From Nocardia sp. (GTDB lineage Bacteria > Actinomycetota > Actinomycetes > Mycobacteriales > Mycobacteriaceae): a stretch of DNA of 6,201 nucleotides. Position 1 is the first letter of the stretch; every line of letters starts with the position of its first letter. The notes below the pieces were generated by a model. It saw only the letters and a list, made by a program, of their open reading frames with translations, did not search any database and was not told the DNA's origin. Shown one piece after another: positions 1 to 5,732 of this stretch. A program made the position numbers and the translations under genes. The stretch is from positions 1-6,201 of the forward strand of contig JABFXT010000113.1 in assembly GCA_013361595.1 (NCBI GenBank). The letters run 5' to 3'.

Positions 1-749
1 TTGTAGATCGGCGCGGTGCAGCCCTCGACGTAGTGCACGTAGGCACCCTCGTCGACGATGATCAGGGTGCGCTCGAACTGACCCATGTTCTCGGTGTTGA
101 TCCGGAAGTAGGCCTGCAGCGGGATGTCCACGTGTACGCCCGGCGGCACGTAGATGAAGGAACCACCCGACCACACCGCGGTGTTCAGCGCGGAGAACTT
201 GTTGTCCCCCGCCGGGATGACCGAGCCGAAGTACTCCTGGAAGATCTCCGGATGCTCCTTCAGCGCGGTATCGGTGTCGAGGAAGATGACACCCTGCTGT
301 TCCAGATCCTCGCGGATCTGGTGGTAGACGACTTCGCTCTCGTACTGGGCGGCGACACCCGAGACCAGCCGCTGCTTCTCCGCCTCCGGGATACCCAGCT
401 TGTCGTAGGTGTTGCGAATATCCTCGGGCAGGTCTTCCCAGCTCTCGGCCTGTTTCTCGGTCGAGCGCACGAAGTACTTGATGTTGTCGAAGTCGATACC
501 GTCGAGGTTGGAGCCCCAGTTCGGCATGGGCTTGCGGTCGAAGATGCGCAGCGCCTTGAGCCGGTTCTCCAGCATCCAGGGCTGCTCGTCCTTCTTGGCC
601 GAGATATCGCGGACGACCTCCTCGGACAGACCACGCTGCGCACTGGCTCCGGCCGCATCCGAGTCGGCCCATCCGTAGCCGTAATTACCCAGTGAGGCGA
701 TCGCCTCCTCCTGGGTGAGCGGTGGCACCTGATCGGTGGTGGTCGTCAT
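1..749 (-). CDS. sufB: SufB, Fe-S cluster assembly scaffold subunit (3' part beyond the window)
   Basis: SufB is a cytoplasmic scaffold protein that works in the SufBC2D complex, where new iron-sulfur clusters are assembled with sulfur from a SufS-type desulfurase. The 249 visible residues read as typical Suf[12 protein letters not shown] near residues 11-21, [11 protein letters not shown] 40-50, [18 protein letters not shown] 76-93, [16 protein letters not shown] 135-150, [11 protein letters not shown] 153-163, and the start of the beta-helix core with [20 protein letters not shown] 186-205. The last visible residues are [12 protein letters not shown], with Cys244. The family is usually about 480 residues, so roughly half lies past the left edge. 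The ATG at 749-747 overlaps the sufR stop (ATGA) and has a strong Shine-Dalgarno six bases upstream, so the start is secure. No intein interrupts the visible part. Confidence 0.97.
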   Translation of the reverse strand, partial: MTTTTDQVPPLTQEEAIASLGNYGYGWADSDAAGASAQRGLSEEVVRDISAKKDEQPWMLENRLKALRIFDRKPMPNWGSNLDGIDFDNIKYFVRSTEKQAESWEDLPEDIRNTYDKLGIPEAEKQRLVSGVAAQYESEVVYHQIREDLEQQGVIFLDTDTALKEHPEIFQEYFGSVIPAGDNKFSALNTAVWSGGSFIYVPPGVHVDIPLQAYFRINTENMGQFERTLIIVDEGAYVHYVEGCTAPIY

Positions 750-1591
750 TCGGCGCTCCTTCCGGAGTCGTTCGGTGCGTCCGCTGCGGGCTGTGCAGCG
801 GTTGAGGGTGAAGCGTTGTTCGGTCGGTCGGCGGCCGTCGGCAGCACGGTCAGCGGTACATGGGTGGTGCAGGCGCAATCACCGTTGGCAATGGTGGCCA
901 GCCGCTGGACATGCGTACCGAGGACCTCCCGGAAAGCCTCGAGTTCGGCCTCGCACAGTTCCGGGAACTCTTCGGCCACATGAGCGACCGGGCAGTGGTG
1001 CTGGCAGATCTGCACGCCCGCGCCCACCCGGCGGGTGCTGGCGGCGAAACCGGCGTCCGAGAGCGCGGTAGCGATCTCCTCGGCCTTGTCCGCGGTACCG
1101 GACTGCACCGTAGCGGCCCCGGAACCGCAGGCCGCGGGTTCCGGACTGTGCGCCGGGAGCGGGTCGATCCCGTCGACCAGGGTGCGCGCGCGTCGGCGGG
1201 CGAACTCGGTGACGGCTTCCTCGCCCCCGATCTCACGGAGCTGGCGGATGGCGGCCCCGGCCAGGTCGTCGTATGCGTGGCCGAGCATGCCGCGCCCGGC
1301 AGCGGTGAGCTGATACTGCTTGGCGGGACGCCCGCGGCCCTTCTGCTGCCAGGGCGCCGAACGCCCCGCGCGCGCCTGACCCGATTCGATGAGGGCGTCC
1401 AGATGCCTGCGCACCCCCGCGGGAGCCAGACCCAGTGCGCTACCTATCGCGGTCGCGGTGATCGGTCCCTCCTCCAGCAGCAGCCGGACGATGGCGGCAC
1501 GGGTATGCCCCTCACCGCCGGCCACGGGCACACCGACGGACCCGGTTCCGGTGCGGTGACCAGCCCTTTCGTCCGCATTCGGCAAACCCAT
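746..1591 (-). CDS. sufR: SufR, Fe-S-sensing winged-helix repressor of the suf operon
   Basis: SufR is a cytoplasmic DNA-binding regulator that carries an Fe-S cluster and controls the suf operon, usually as a repressor when the cluster is present. The 281-residue protein has an N-terminal winged helix-turn-helix at about residues 28-72 ([21 protein letters not shown], then [12 protein letters not shown]) and a wing with [12 protein letters not shown] at 85-96. The middle part includes [12 protein letters not shown] at 107-118. The C-terminal sensor has Cys196, Cys200, Cys213, Cys239 and Cys241; the run Cys200-x12-Cys213 followed by the Cys-x-Cys is the likely cluster ligand set. A low-complexity Ala/Pro/Asn/Ser tail covers about 245-281. 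The ATG at 1591 is preferred because homology begins soon after it. The open frame extends far upstream, but those residues look like noise, and a GTG at 1600 would lie inside the operator. The stop overlaps the sufB start by four bases (ATGA), so the two are co-transcribed. Confidence 0.93.
   Translation of the reverse strand: MGLPNADERAGHRTGTGSVGVPVAGGEGHTRAAIVRLLLEEGPITATAIGSALGLAPAGVRRHLDALIESGQARAGRSAPWQQKGRGRPAKQYQLTAAGRGMLGHAYDDLAGAAIRQLREIGGEEAVTEFARRRARTLVDGIDPLPAHSPEPAACGSGAATVQSGTADKAEEIATALSDAGFAASTRRVGAGVQICQHHCPVAHVAEEFPELCEAELEAFREVLGTHVQRLATIANGDCACTTHVPLTVLPTAADRPNNASPSTAAQPAADAPNDSGRSAE
756..763 (-). promoter_or_regulatory. Ribosome binding site of sufB, inside the sufR 3' end
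   Basis: Read on the minus strand the bases are GGAAGGAG, followed by a six-base spacer (CGCCGA) and the sufB ATG at 749. The match to the 16S tail is strong. It lies within the last codons of sufR, so ribosomes finishing sufR can reinitiate on sufB, and new ribosomes can also load directly. This site fixes the sufB start. Confidence 0.8.
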
Positions 1592-1596
1592 AGTTT

Positions 1597-1611
1597 TCAC
1601 AACATCAGTGT
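1597..1611 (-). promoter_or_regulatory. Probable SufR operator (ACACT-N5-TGTGA)
   Basis: On the minus strand the bases read ACACT GATGT TGTGA, five bases before the sufR ATG. This equals the ACACT-N5-TGTGA pattern that I recall being reported as the SufR binding site upstream of M. tuberculosis sufR. On either strand it also contains CACA-N7-TGTG (1598-1612 on the plus strand), a dyad suited to a dimeric winged-helix protein. Its place between the tentative promoter and the sufR start fits autorepression by blocking transcription. The sequence match is direct; the function is inferred from the family. Confidence 0.68.
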
Positions 1612-1629
1612 GGCGGAATTCGTTCCCGA

Positions 1630-1635
1630 AATCTA
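1630..1635 (-). promoter_or_regulatory. Tentative -10 box of the sufR-sufB promoter
   Basis: The minus-strand hexamer TAGATT fits the actinobacterial TANNNT pattern and sits in the only AT-rich patch near sufR (TTATTAGATTTCG). It would start RNA at about 1623-1624 and give a leader of about 32 bases holding the SufR operator. No convincing -35 is visible at the right distance (the bases there are C-rich), so this is a weak call. Confidence 0.3.
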
Positions 1636-2059
1636 ATAAGGGTGCCCTGACCAGGGGGGCCACCGGATGGCGCCGCGCCCGGCAGAATTCCGCGAAATCG
1701 CCTGCTCGGACGAGAAACACCCGTTCGCGACGCTCTCCCCGGATCGACGGAGTGATGTGCTTCACTGCGCCCGGGAGTTCTTTCGCCCGCCGATGCGGCA
1801 CCGGAAAATTTGCTGCCCGGATGCGCCGGCTCATCCCGGCACCGGCCGCCGGACCACACCGCCGGGCCCGGCCTTCCCGGGCTCGGTGTCGTTCACCGGT
1901 CCGCGTGGCATCCGATACTGCGGCCCGGACACGCTCCACGGTAGCTGGGATGTGCTCGGCCCCGGATCGGGCGGGCGCGACCGGGCGAACACACCGTCGC
2001 TCCGCCACCCGTCCCGGCGATATGCTCCGGCCCGGGGACCGACACTGCCGCCGGCGAAC

Positions 2060-2065
2060 TAGTCT
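2060..2065 (+). promoter_or_regulatory. Tentative -10 box for mptB
   Basis: TAGTCT fits TANNNT and lies eight bases before a GTG at 2074, an arrangement that would give a leaderless or near-leaderless mptB message. It is suggested mainly because no Shine-Dalgarno precedes either GTG (2068 or 2074). A possible -35 (CCGACA, 2039-2044) is only 15 bases upstream. Another -10 candidate is TATGCT at 2021-2026. The sequence does not decide between them. Confidence 0.22.
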
Positions 2066-2067
2066 CG

Positions 2068-3813
2068 GTGACCGTGGCAGGACAGGCAGGCGCCCCGGGC
2101 GCAGTGGTGACGCGCGGGCAGCGCGCACTGAACGGCCGGCGCGCGCTGAAACTGACGCGGCGCGCACTCGGACTGGATGTCCCGCCCGCGGACCACACCA
2201 TCGCGATACTGCACAGCGACGAATCCGAGGTGCCGGGGCTCGATCGCCGGGAGCGGGCACAGCTGGACCGGATCCGGTTGATGGGTGCCACAGGCACCGT
2301 GCTCATGGCGATCAGCGCGCTCGGTATCGGCGCTCAGCCGGTACATCAGAATCCGACCTCGGGCATGCGTGTCCTCGGTATTTTCGCGCGTGCCCATACC
2401 GGGTCGCTGGCCATGTGCATGGTCGGCACCGTCACCGTGGTGCTGGCCTGGCTGCTGCTGGGCCGGTTCGCCGTCGGCGGGCTCGGCGGTTCGCCGCTGC
2501 ACCGGCTCACCCGGCGCCAGTTCGACCGCACACTGCTGCTCTGGATCATTCCGCTGTGCGTGGCGCCGCCGATGTTCAGCAACGACGTCTACTCCTATCT
2601 GGCGCAGAGCGAGATCGCCGCCCGCGGTATCGACCCCTACCAGGAAGGTCCTGTCGCGGGTCTGGGTATCGACAATGTGCTCACCAACAATGTCCCCAAT
2701 ATCTGGCGCGAGACGCCGGCCCCCTACGGCCCGCTGTTCCTGTGGATAGGCCACGGCATCGCCGAACTCACCGGGGAGAACATCCTGGCCGGGGTTTGGG
2801 TGCACCGGCTGCTGGCCCTGGCGGGAGTGGCGCTCATCGTCTGGGCGTTGCCGCGTCTGTCCATCCGCTGCGGGGTGGCCCCGGTGAGCGCGCTGTGGCT
2901 GGGAGTTGCCAATCCCCTGGTGCTGTTCCATCTCATCGGCGGCGTGCACAACGACGCGCTGATGCTCGGCCTGATGCTGGCCGGCCTGGAATTCATGTTG
3001 CGCGCGATCCACGGAATCCCCGGAAACGGCGGACCACCGGCGCTGGACGGCCGCGGGTGGGCGCTGCTCATCGGCGGCGCGGTCGTGATCAGCCTGTCCT
3101 CGTCGGTCAAGGTCACCTCGATCATCGCGCTGGGCTTCGCGGGCATGGCGCTCGCCCGCCGCTGGGGTCCGGGGCTGCGGCCGATCCTGGCCGCCGCGGG
3201 GCTACTCGGCCTGATCGCCGTCGCGGTGACGGTGGTGATCAGCACCGCGAGCGGTCTCGGTTTCGGCTGGCTGTATACGTTGAACACCGCCAACGCGGTA
3301 CGCAGCTGGATGTCGCTGCCCACAGCGCTGGGTATCGTCACCGGATTCGGCGGAGTGCTGCTCGGCCTGGGCGACCACACCACCGCGCTGCTGAGTATCA
3401 CCCGGCCCATCGCCGCCGTGGTGGCGGGATTCATCACGGTGCGCATGCTGGTCGCCACCTGGACCGGCCGGCTGCATCCGGTCGGCGCGCTCGGCGTTTC
3501 ACTCGGCGCGATCGTGCTGCTGTTCCCGGTGGTCCAGCCCTGGTATCTGCTGTGGGCCATCGTCCCGATGGCCGCCTGGGCCACCCGCCCGGCCTTCCGG
3601 GCGCCGGCGATCGGGATCTCCGCGGTGGTCAGCGTGATCCTGATGCCGCGCGGGGCCGACCTCGAGGTGTTCCAGATCGTGGGCTCCGCGGTGGCCACCG
3701 TCATCGTGTCGCTGCTGTTCATCGTGGTCACCCGGAATGCGCTGCCCTGGCGGGCGCAGCAGGGGGTGTCGGCCCCGTCACAGCCGGCCGGGGCCTACGG
3801 TGGGACCTCGTGA
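2068..3813 (+). CDS. mptB: MptB, polyprenol-phosphomannose-dependent alpha-1,6-mannosyltransferase
   Basis: MptB is a GT-C fold membrane enzyme that adds alpha-1,6-linked mannose from polyprenyl-phosphomannose during early elongation of the mannan backbone of lipomannan and lipoarabinomannan. The 581-residue protein has a charged cytoplasmic N-terminus (about 1-70, with DHTIAILHSDE at 42-52) and then roughly 12-13 hydrophobic segments from about 72 to 555. The first large outer loop holds FSNDVYSYLAQ at 170-180; Asp173 is the expected GT-C acidic residue. It is followed by GIDPYQEGP at 187-195 and PAPYGPLF at 217-224. Other family-like stretches are GVHNDALMLGLMLAG (292-306) and QPWYLLWAIVP (490-500). 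From memory, M. tuberculosis Rv1459c is of similar length and sits in the same place. The start is uncertain: GTG at 2068 gives the longest form, GTG at 2074 is close behind, and neither has a Shine-Dalgarno. The stop overlaps the next gene by GTGA. Confidence 0.92.
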   Translation: MTVAGQAGAPGAVVTRGQRALNGRRALKLTRRALGLDVPPADHTIAILHSDESEVPGLDRRERAQLDRIRLMGATGTVLMAISALGIGAQPVHQNPTSGMRVLGIFARAHTGSLAMCMVGTVTVVLAWLLLGRFAVGGLGGSPLHRLTRRQFDRTLLLWIIPLCVAPPMFSNDVYSYLAQSEIAARGIDPYQEGPVAGLGIDNVLTNNVPNIWRETPAPYGPLFLWIGHGIAELTGENILAGVWVHRLLALAGVALIVWALPRLSIRCGVAPVSALWLGVANPLVLFHLIGGVHNDALMLGLMLAGLEFMLRAIHGIPGNGGPPALDGRGWALLIGGAVVISLSSSVKVTSIIALGFAGMALARRWGPGLRPILAAAGLLGLIAVAVTVVISTASGLGFGWLYTLNTANAVRSWMSLPTALGIVTGFGGVLLGLGDHTTALLSITRPIAAVVAGFITVRMLVATWTGRLHPVGALGVSLGAIVLLFPVVQPWYLLWAIVPMAAWATRPAFRAPAIGISAVVSVILMPRGADLEVFQIVGSAVATVIVSLLFIVVTRNALPWRAQQGVSAPSQPAGAYGGTS

Positions 3814-4742
3814 CCGCTTCCCGCGTAGCCGCCGTCGAGGTGGACCACATCGCCAAACGCTACGGCGAGACGATCGCGGTGGACGGTATCGGCTTCACCA
3901 TCGAACCCGCGCAGGTGTTCGCCCTTCTCGGGCCGAACGGCGCCGGTAAGACGACCACCGTGGAGATGTGCGAGGGCTTCGTCCGCCCGGATTCGGGGCA
4001 GGTGCGGGTCCTCGGCCTCGATCCGATCACCGATTCCGAACAGTTGCGGCCCCGGATCGGAGTGATGCTGCAGGGCGGCGGCGCCTACCCCGGTGCGCGC
4101 GCCGGGGAGATGCTGGATCTGGTCGCCTCGTATTCGGCGAACCCGCTGGATCCCGGCTGGTTGCTCGGCGTACTGGGGCTGGCCGATCACCGCCGGACCC
4201 CGTACCGCCGGTTGTCCGGCGGCCAGCAACAGCGGCTGTCGCTGGCCTGCGCGCTGGTGGGCCGCCCGGAGATCGTCTTCCTGGACGAACCGACCGCGGG
4301 GATGGACGCGCAGGCACGGATCATGGTGTGGGAGTTGATCGATGCGCTGCGGCGCGACGGGGTGAGCGTTCTGCTCACCACCCACCTCATGGACGAAGCG
4401 GAGGAACTGGCCGACCATCTCGTGATCGTCGATCACGGGCGGGTCGTCGCTTCGGGCACTCCGGCCGAGGTCACCGCGCACGGCGCGGCCGGCCAGTTGC
4501 GTTTCGCGGCGCCGCCCAAGCTCGATCTCGGACTGTTGCAGCTGGCGCTGCCGGAAGGTTTCGCGCCCAAGGAGACCAGCCCCGGCTCGTATCTGGTGGA
4601 GGGCGAGATCAATCCGCAGGTGCTCGCCACGGTGACCGCGTGGTGTGCCCGGGTGAACGTGCTGGCCACCGATATCCGTATCGATCAGCGGCGGCTCGAG
4701 GACGTCTTCCTGGAATTGACCGGACGGGACCTGCGCGCATGA
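3810..4742 (+). CDS. ABC-2 type exporter, ATP-binding subunit
   Basis: This is the ATPase that would power the membrane subunit encoded just downstream. The 310-residue protein has every nucleotide-binding motif intact: Walker A GPNGAGKTT at 41-49, Q-loop Gln88, signature LSGGQ at 135-139, Walker B IVFLDEP at 155-161, D-loop AGMD at 163-166 and switch His192 in TTHLMDEAEE. After about residue 220 comes a C-terminal domain of roughly 90 residues ending in RLEDVFLELTGRDLR, typical of the CcmA/DrrA-like drug and lipid exporter ATPases. The GTG start at 3810 shares GTGA with the mptB stop, which indicates translational coupling. The same frame is open upstream from 1608, but that part is the shadow of mptB and is not a fusion. 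The substrate is unknown. The M. tuberculosis counterpart (Rv1458c, from memory) is annotated only as antibiotic transport, by similarity. Confidence 0.93.
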   Translation: MTASRVAAVEVDHIAKRYGETIAVDGIGFTIEPAQVFALLGPNGAGKTTTVEMCEGFVRPDSGQVRVLGLDPITDSEQLRPRIGVMLQGGGAYPGARAGEMLDLVASYSANPLDPGWLLGVLGLADHRRTPYRRLSGGQQQRLSLACALVGRPEIVFLDEPTAGMDAQARIMVWELIDALRRDGVSVLLTTHLMDEAEELADHLVIVDHGRVVASGTPAEVTAHGAAGQLRFAAPPKLDLGLLQLALPEGFAPKETSPGSYLVEGEINPQVLATVTAWCARVNVLATDIRIDQRRLEDVFLELTGRDLRA

Positions 4743-4748
4743 TGCGGT

Positions 4749-4785
4749 CTCTCCGCCTTCGCTACGAGCTCCGCGGAGCGCATCC
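4749..4785 (+). repeat. Direct repeat copy 1 (37 bp) between the ABC subunit genes
   Basis: The copy begins CTCTCCGCCTTCGC and ends GCGCATCC. It matches copy 2, 69 bases downstream, at 36 of 37 positions; the one difference is G at 4778 against A at 4847. It contains a perfect 12-base palindrome, GCTCCGCGGAGC (4768-4779). It starts seven bases after the ATPase stop codon. It may be a small interspersed repeat, but only these two copies can be seen here. Confidence 0.85.
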
Positions 4786-4817
4786 ATCCACCCGGCAAAG
4801 GCCCACCGAACCACCAG

Positions 4818-4854
4818 CTCTCCGCCTTCGCTACGAGCTCCGCGGAACGCATCC
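4818..4854 (+). repeat. Direct repeat copy 2 (37 bp) just before the permease ribosome binding site
   Basis: This is the second copy of the element, separated from the first by 32 unique bases. The single A at 4847 breaks the 12-base palindrome found in copy 1. It ends four bases before the Shine-Dalgarno of the permease gene. The sequence after copy 2 is only loosely like the spacer after copy 1, so a simple recent tandem duplication of a 69-bp unit is not clearly supported. Confidence 0.85.
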
Positions 4855-4858
4855 CACC

Positions 4859-4864
4859 AAGGAG
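4859..4864 (+). promoter_or_regulatory. Ribosome binding site of the ABC permease gene
   Basis: AAGGAG lies ten bases before the ATG at 4875. The spacing is slightly long but usable. It supports the 4875 start over the earlier ATG codons at 4739 and 4742, which open a different frame that stops at 4888. Confidence 0.65.
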
Positions 4865-4874
4865 TACGGTTCCG

Positions 4875-5666
4875 ATGACCAAGCCTGATCGGGTGGAAAA
4901 CCGGTTCGCACCGGGGACTTTCGCCCCGGAACCGCGACCTGCGCCGCGCCTGGCCATGTTGGCGGCGCAGACGCGACTGGATCTGGTGCTGCTGCTGCGC
5001 AACGGAGAGCAGCTGCTGCTCACCATGTTCATTCCGATCACCCTGCTGATCGGGCTGGCGCTGCTCCCGTTCGGCGACATGGGTCCGGACAAGATCGACA
5101 AGATCGTGCCGGCGGTGATGATGGTGGCGGTCATGTCGACCGCGTTCACCGGGCAGGCCATCGCCATCGGTTTCGACCGGCGTTACGGCGCCCTCAAACG
5201 ACTCGGCGCCACACCACTGCCACGCTGGGGCATCGTCGCGGGTAAGAGCGGCGCGGTCCTGCTCGTGGTGATCCTGCAGGCGGTCCTGCTCGGGTTGATC
5301 GGAGTGGCACTGGGCTGGCGGCCGGCCCCGCTGGGACTGCTGCTGGGCGCGGTTCTGATCGCGCTGGGCACCGCCACCTTCGCGGCGATGGGCCTGCTCC
5401 TGGGCGGCACGCTCAAGGCCGAGGTGGTGCTGGCGCTGGCCAATATCCTGTGGTTCGTCATGCTCGGTATCGCCAGTGTGGTCTTCGCCTCCGACGAACT
5501 TCCCGCCGCGGTGCACACCCTGGTGCGGCTGGTGCCCTCGGGTGCGCTGGCGGTCGCCCTGGAACACGCGCTGGCCGGCGGCGTCGACTGGCTGGGCGTC
5601 GCGGCGTTGATCGTCTGGGGTGCCGCCGCGGGGCTGCTGGCGGCCCGCTGGTTCCGCTTCGAATAA
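4875..5666 (+). CDS. ABC-2 type exporter, permease subunit
   Basis: This is the membrane half of the exporter, expected to dimerise and pair with the ATPase encoded upstream. The 263-residue protein has a cytoplasmic N-terminus (about 1-45, including the amphipathic stretch AAQTRLDLVLLLRNGEQ) and six hydrophobic segments at about 47-66, 77-98, 121-146, 152-177, 183-205 and 238-258. FDRRYGALKRLGATPLPRW at 100-118, between the second and third helices, is the hallmark coupling loop of the ABC-2/DrrB-like family. Length and topology are normal. The substrate cannot be read from the sequence; position after mptB allows an envelope lipid or glycolipid, while position before ctaA allows a role tied to respiration, and neither is shown. 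Unlike its tight upstream neighbours it is separated from the ATPase gene by 132 bases filled mostly by the repeat pair. Confidence 0.9.
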   Translation: MTKPDRVENRFAPGTFAPEPRPAPRLAMLAAQTRLDLVLLLRNGEQLLLTMFIPITLLIGLALLPFGDMGPDKIDKIVPAVMMVAVMSTAFTGQAIAIGFDRRYGALKRLGATPLPRWGIVAGKSGAVLLVVILQAVLLGLIGVALGWRPAPLGLLLGAVLIALGTATFAAMGLLLGGTLKAEVVLALANILWFVMLGIASVVFASDELPAAVHTLVRLVPSGALAVALEHALAGGVDWLGVAALIVWGAAAGLLAARWFRFE

Positions 5667-5672
5667 CTCGAC

Positions 5673-5689
5673 CACGACAAGTTGTAGTA
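5673..5689 (+). promoter_or_regulatory. Imperfect palindrome resembling a BlaI/MecI-family operator
   Basis: The bases read CACGACA-AGT-TGTAGTA. The right half is the TGTAGTA half-site typical of BlaI/MecI/CopY repressors, and the left half matches its complement (TACTACA) at five of seven positions. I recall that ChIP-on-chip of M. tuberculosis BlaI (Rv1846c) listed rv1456c, the ctaA counterpart, among five target loci. The site lies just upstream of the expected -35 region of ctaA, where a bound repressor could block RNA polymerase. The three-base gap between halves is not checked against the mycobacterial consensus. Confidence 0.48.
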
Positions 5690-5720
5690 GTCCGCCTGTG
5701 AGCGACCGAAAGCCGCCCGC

Positions 5721-5726
5721 TACCAT
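5721..5726 (+). promoter_or_regulatory. -10 box placed for a leaderless ctaA transcript
   Basis: TACCAT fits the actinobacterial TANNNT pattern and ends six bases before the GTG start at 5733, so RNA would begin at or next to the start codon. No Shine-Dalgarno is present upstream of that GTG, which agrees. The -35 position (about 5698-5703, GTGAGC) is a poor match to TTGACA. Confidence 0.45.
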
Positions 5727-5732
5727 CGTGAC

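Larger units (their letters stand above)
1592..2067. other. Divergent intergenic region between sufR and mptB, no gene
   Basis: These 476 bases separate two divergently transcribed genes. The sufR-proximal 50 bases carry the operator and a possible -10. A short dyad, CCCTG-AC-CAGGG, lies at 1645-1656. Further right the sequence is GC-rich without a clear terminator, RNA gene or repeat. A plus-strand reading frame at 1667-2062 (starting MAPRPAEFREIACS) is open for 131 codons, but it is rich in Pro, Arg and Gly, has no recognisable domain and no Shine-Dalgarno, and looks like chance in GC-rich DNA. The end next to mptB holds only a tentative promoter. Confidence 0.6.

Noticed and set aside
33..695. 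A 220-codon plus-strand frame opposite sufB
   Set aside because: The minus strand encodes an unmistakable SufB across the whole stretch; the plus-strand product is a mirror of its codons.
1667..2062. A 131-codon plus-strand gene in the sufR-mptB spacer
   Set aside because: It has no ribosome binding site, no known domain and a composition typical of chance frames in GC-rich noncoding DNA.
1592..2260. An N-terminal extension of SufR reaching up to position 2260 on the minus strand
   Set aside because: The frame is open but the added residues are Arg/Ala/Pro-rich and unlike SufR, they would run through the operator and into mptB, and the ATG at 1591 gives a normal family length.
1608..4742. 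One continuous 1044-codon frame suggesting a large fusion protein ending in the ABC ATPase
   Set aside because: The first 734 codons are Arg/Pro/Gly-rich and overlap mptB in another frame; ATPase homology begins just after the GTG at 3810, which overlaps the mptB stop.
4749..4854. CRISPR-like repeat-spacer-repeat
   Set aside because: There are only two copies, the 32-base interval is a single spacer between operon genes, no cas genes are present, and the repeat lies in a transcribed operon gap.
4739..4888. A 49-residue small protein starting at the ATGATG after the ATPase, with an internal LRLRYELRG repeat
   Set aside because: The peptide repeat only reflects the DNA repeat being 69 bases (23 codons) apart; it overlaps the permease start, has no good ribosome binding site and no recognisable domain.
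5672..5690. Terminator hairpin after the permease gene
   Set aside because: The stem is short and imperfect with a 1-3 base centre and no T-run; it fits a protein-binding dyad better than an RNA terminator.
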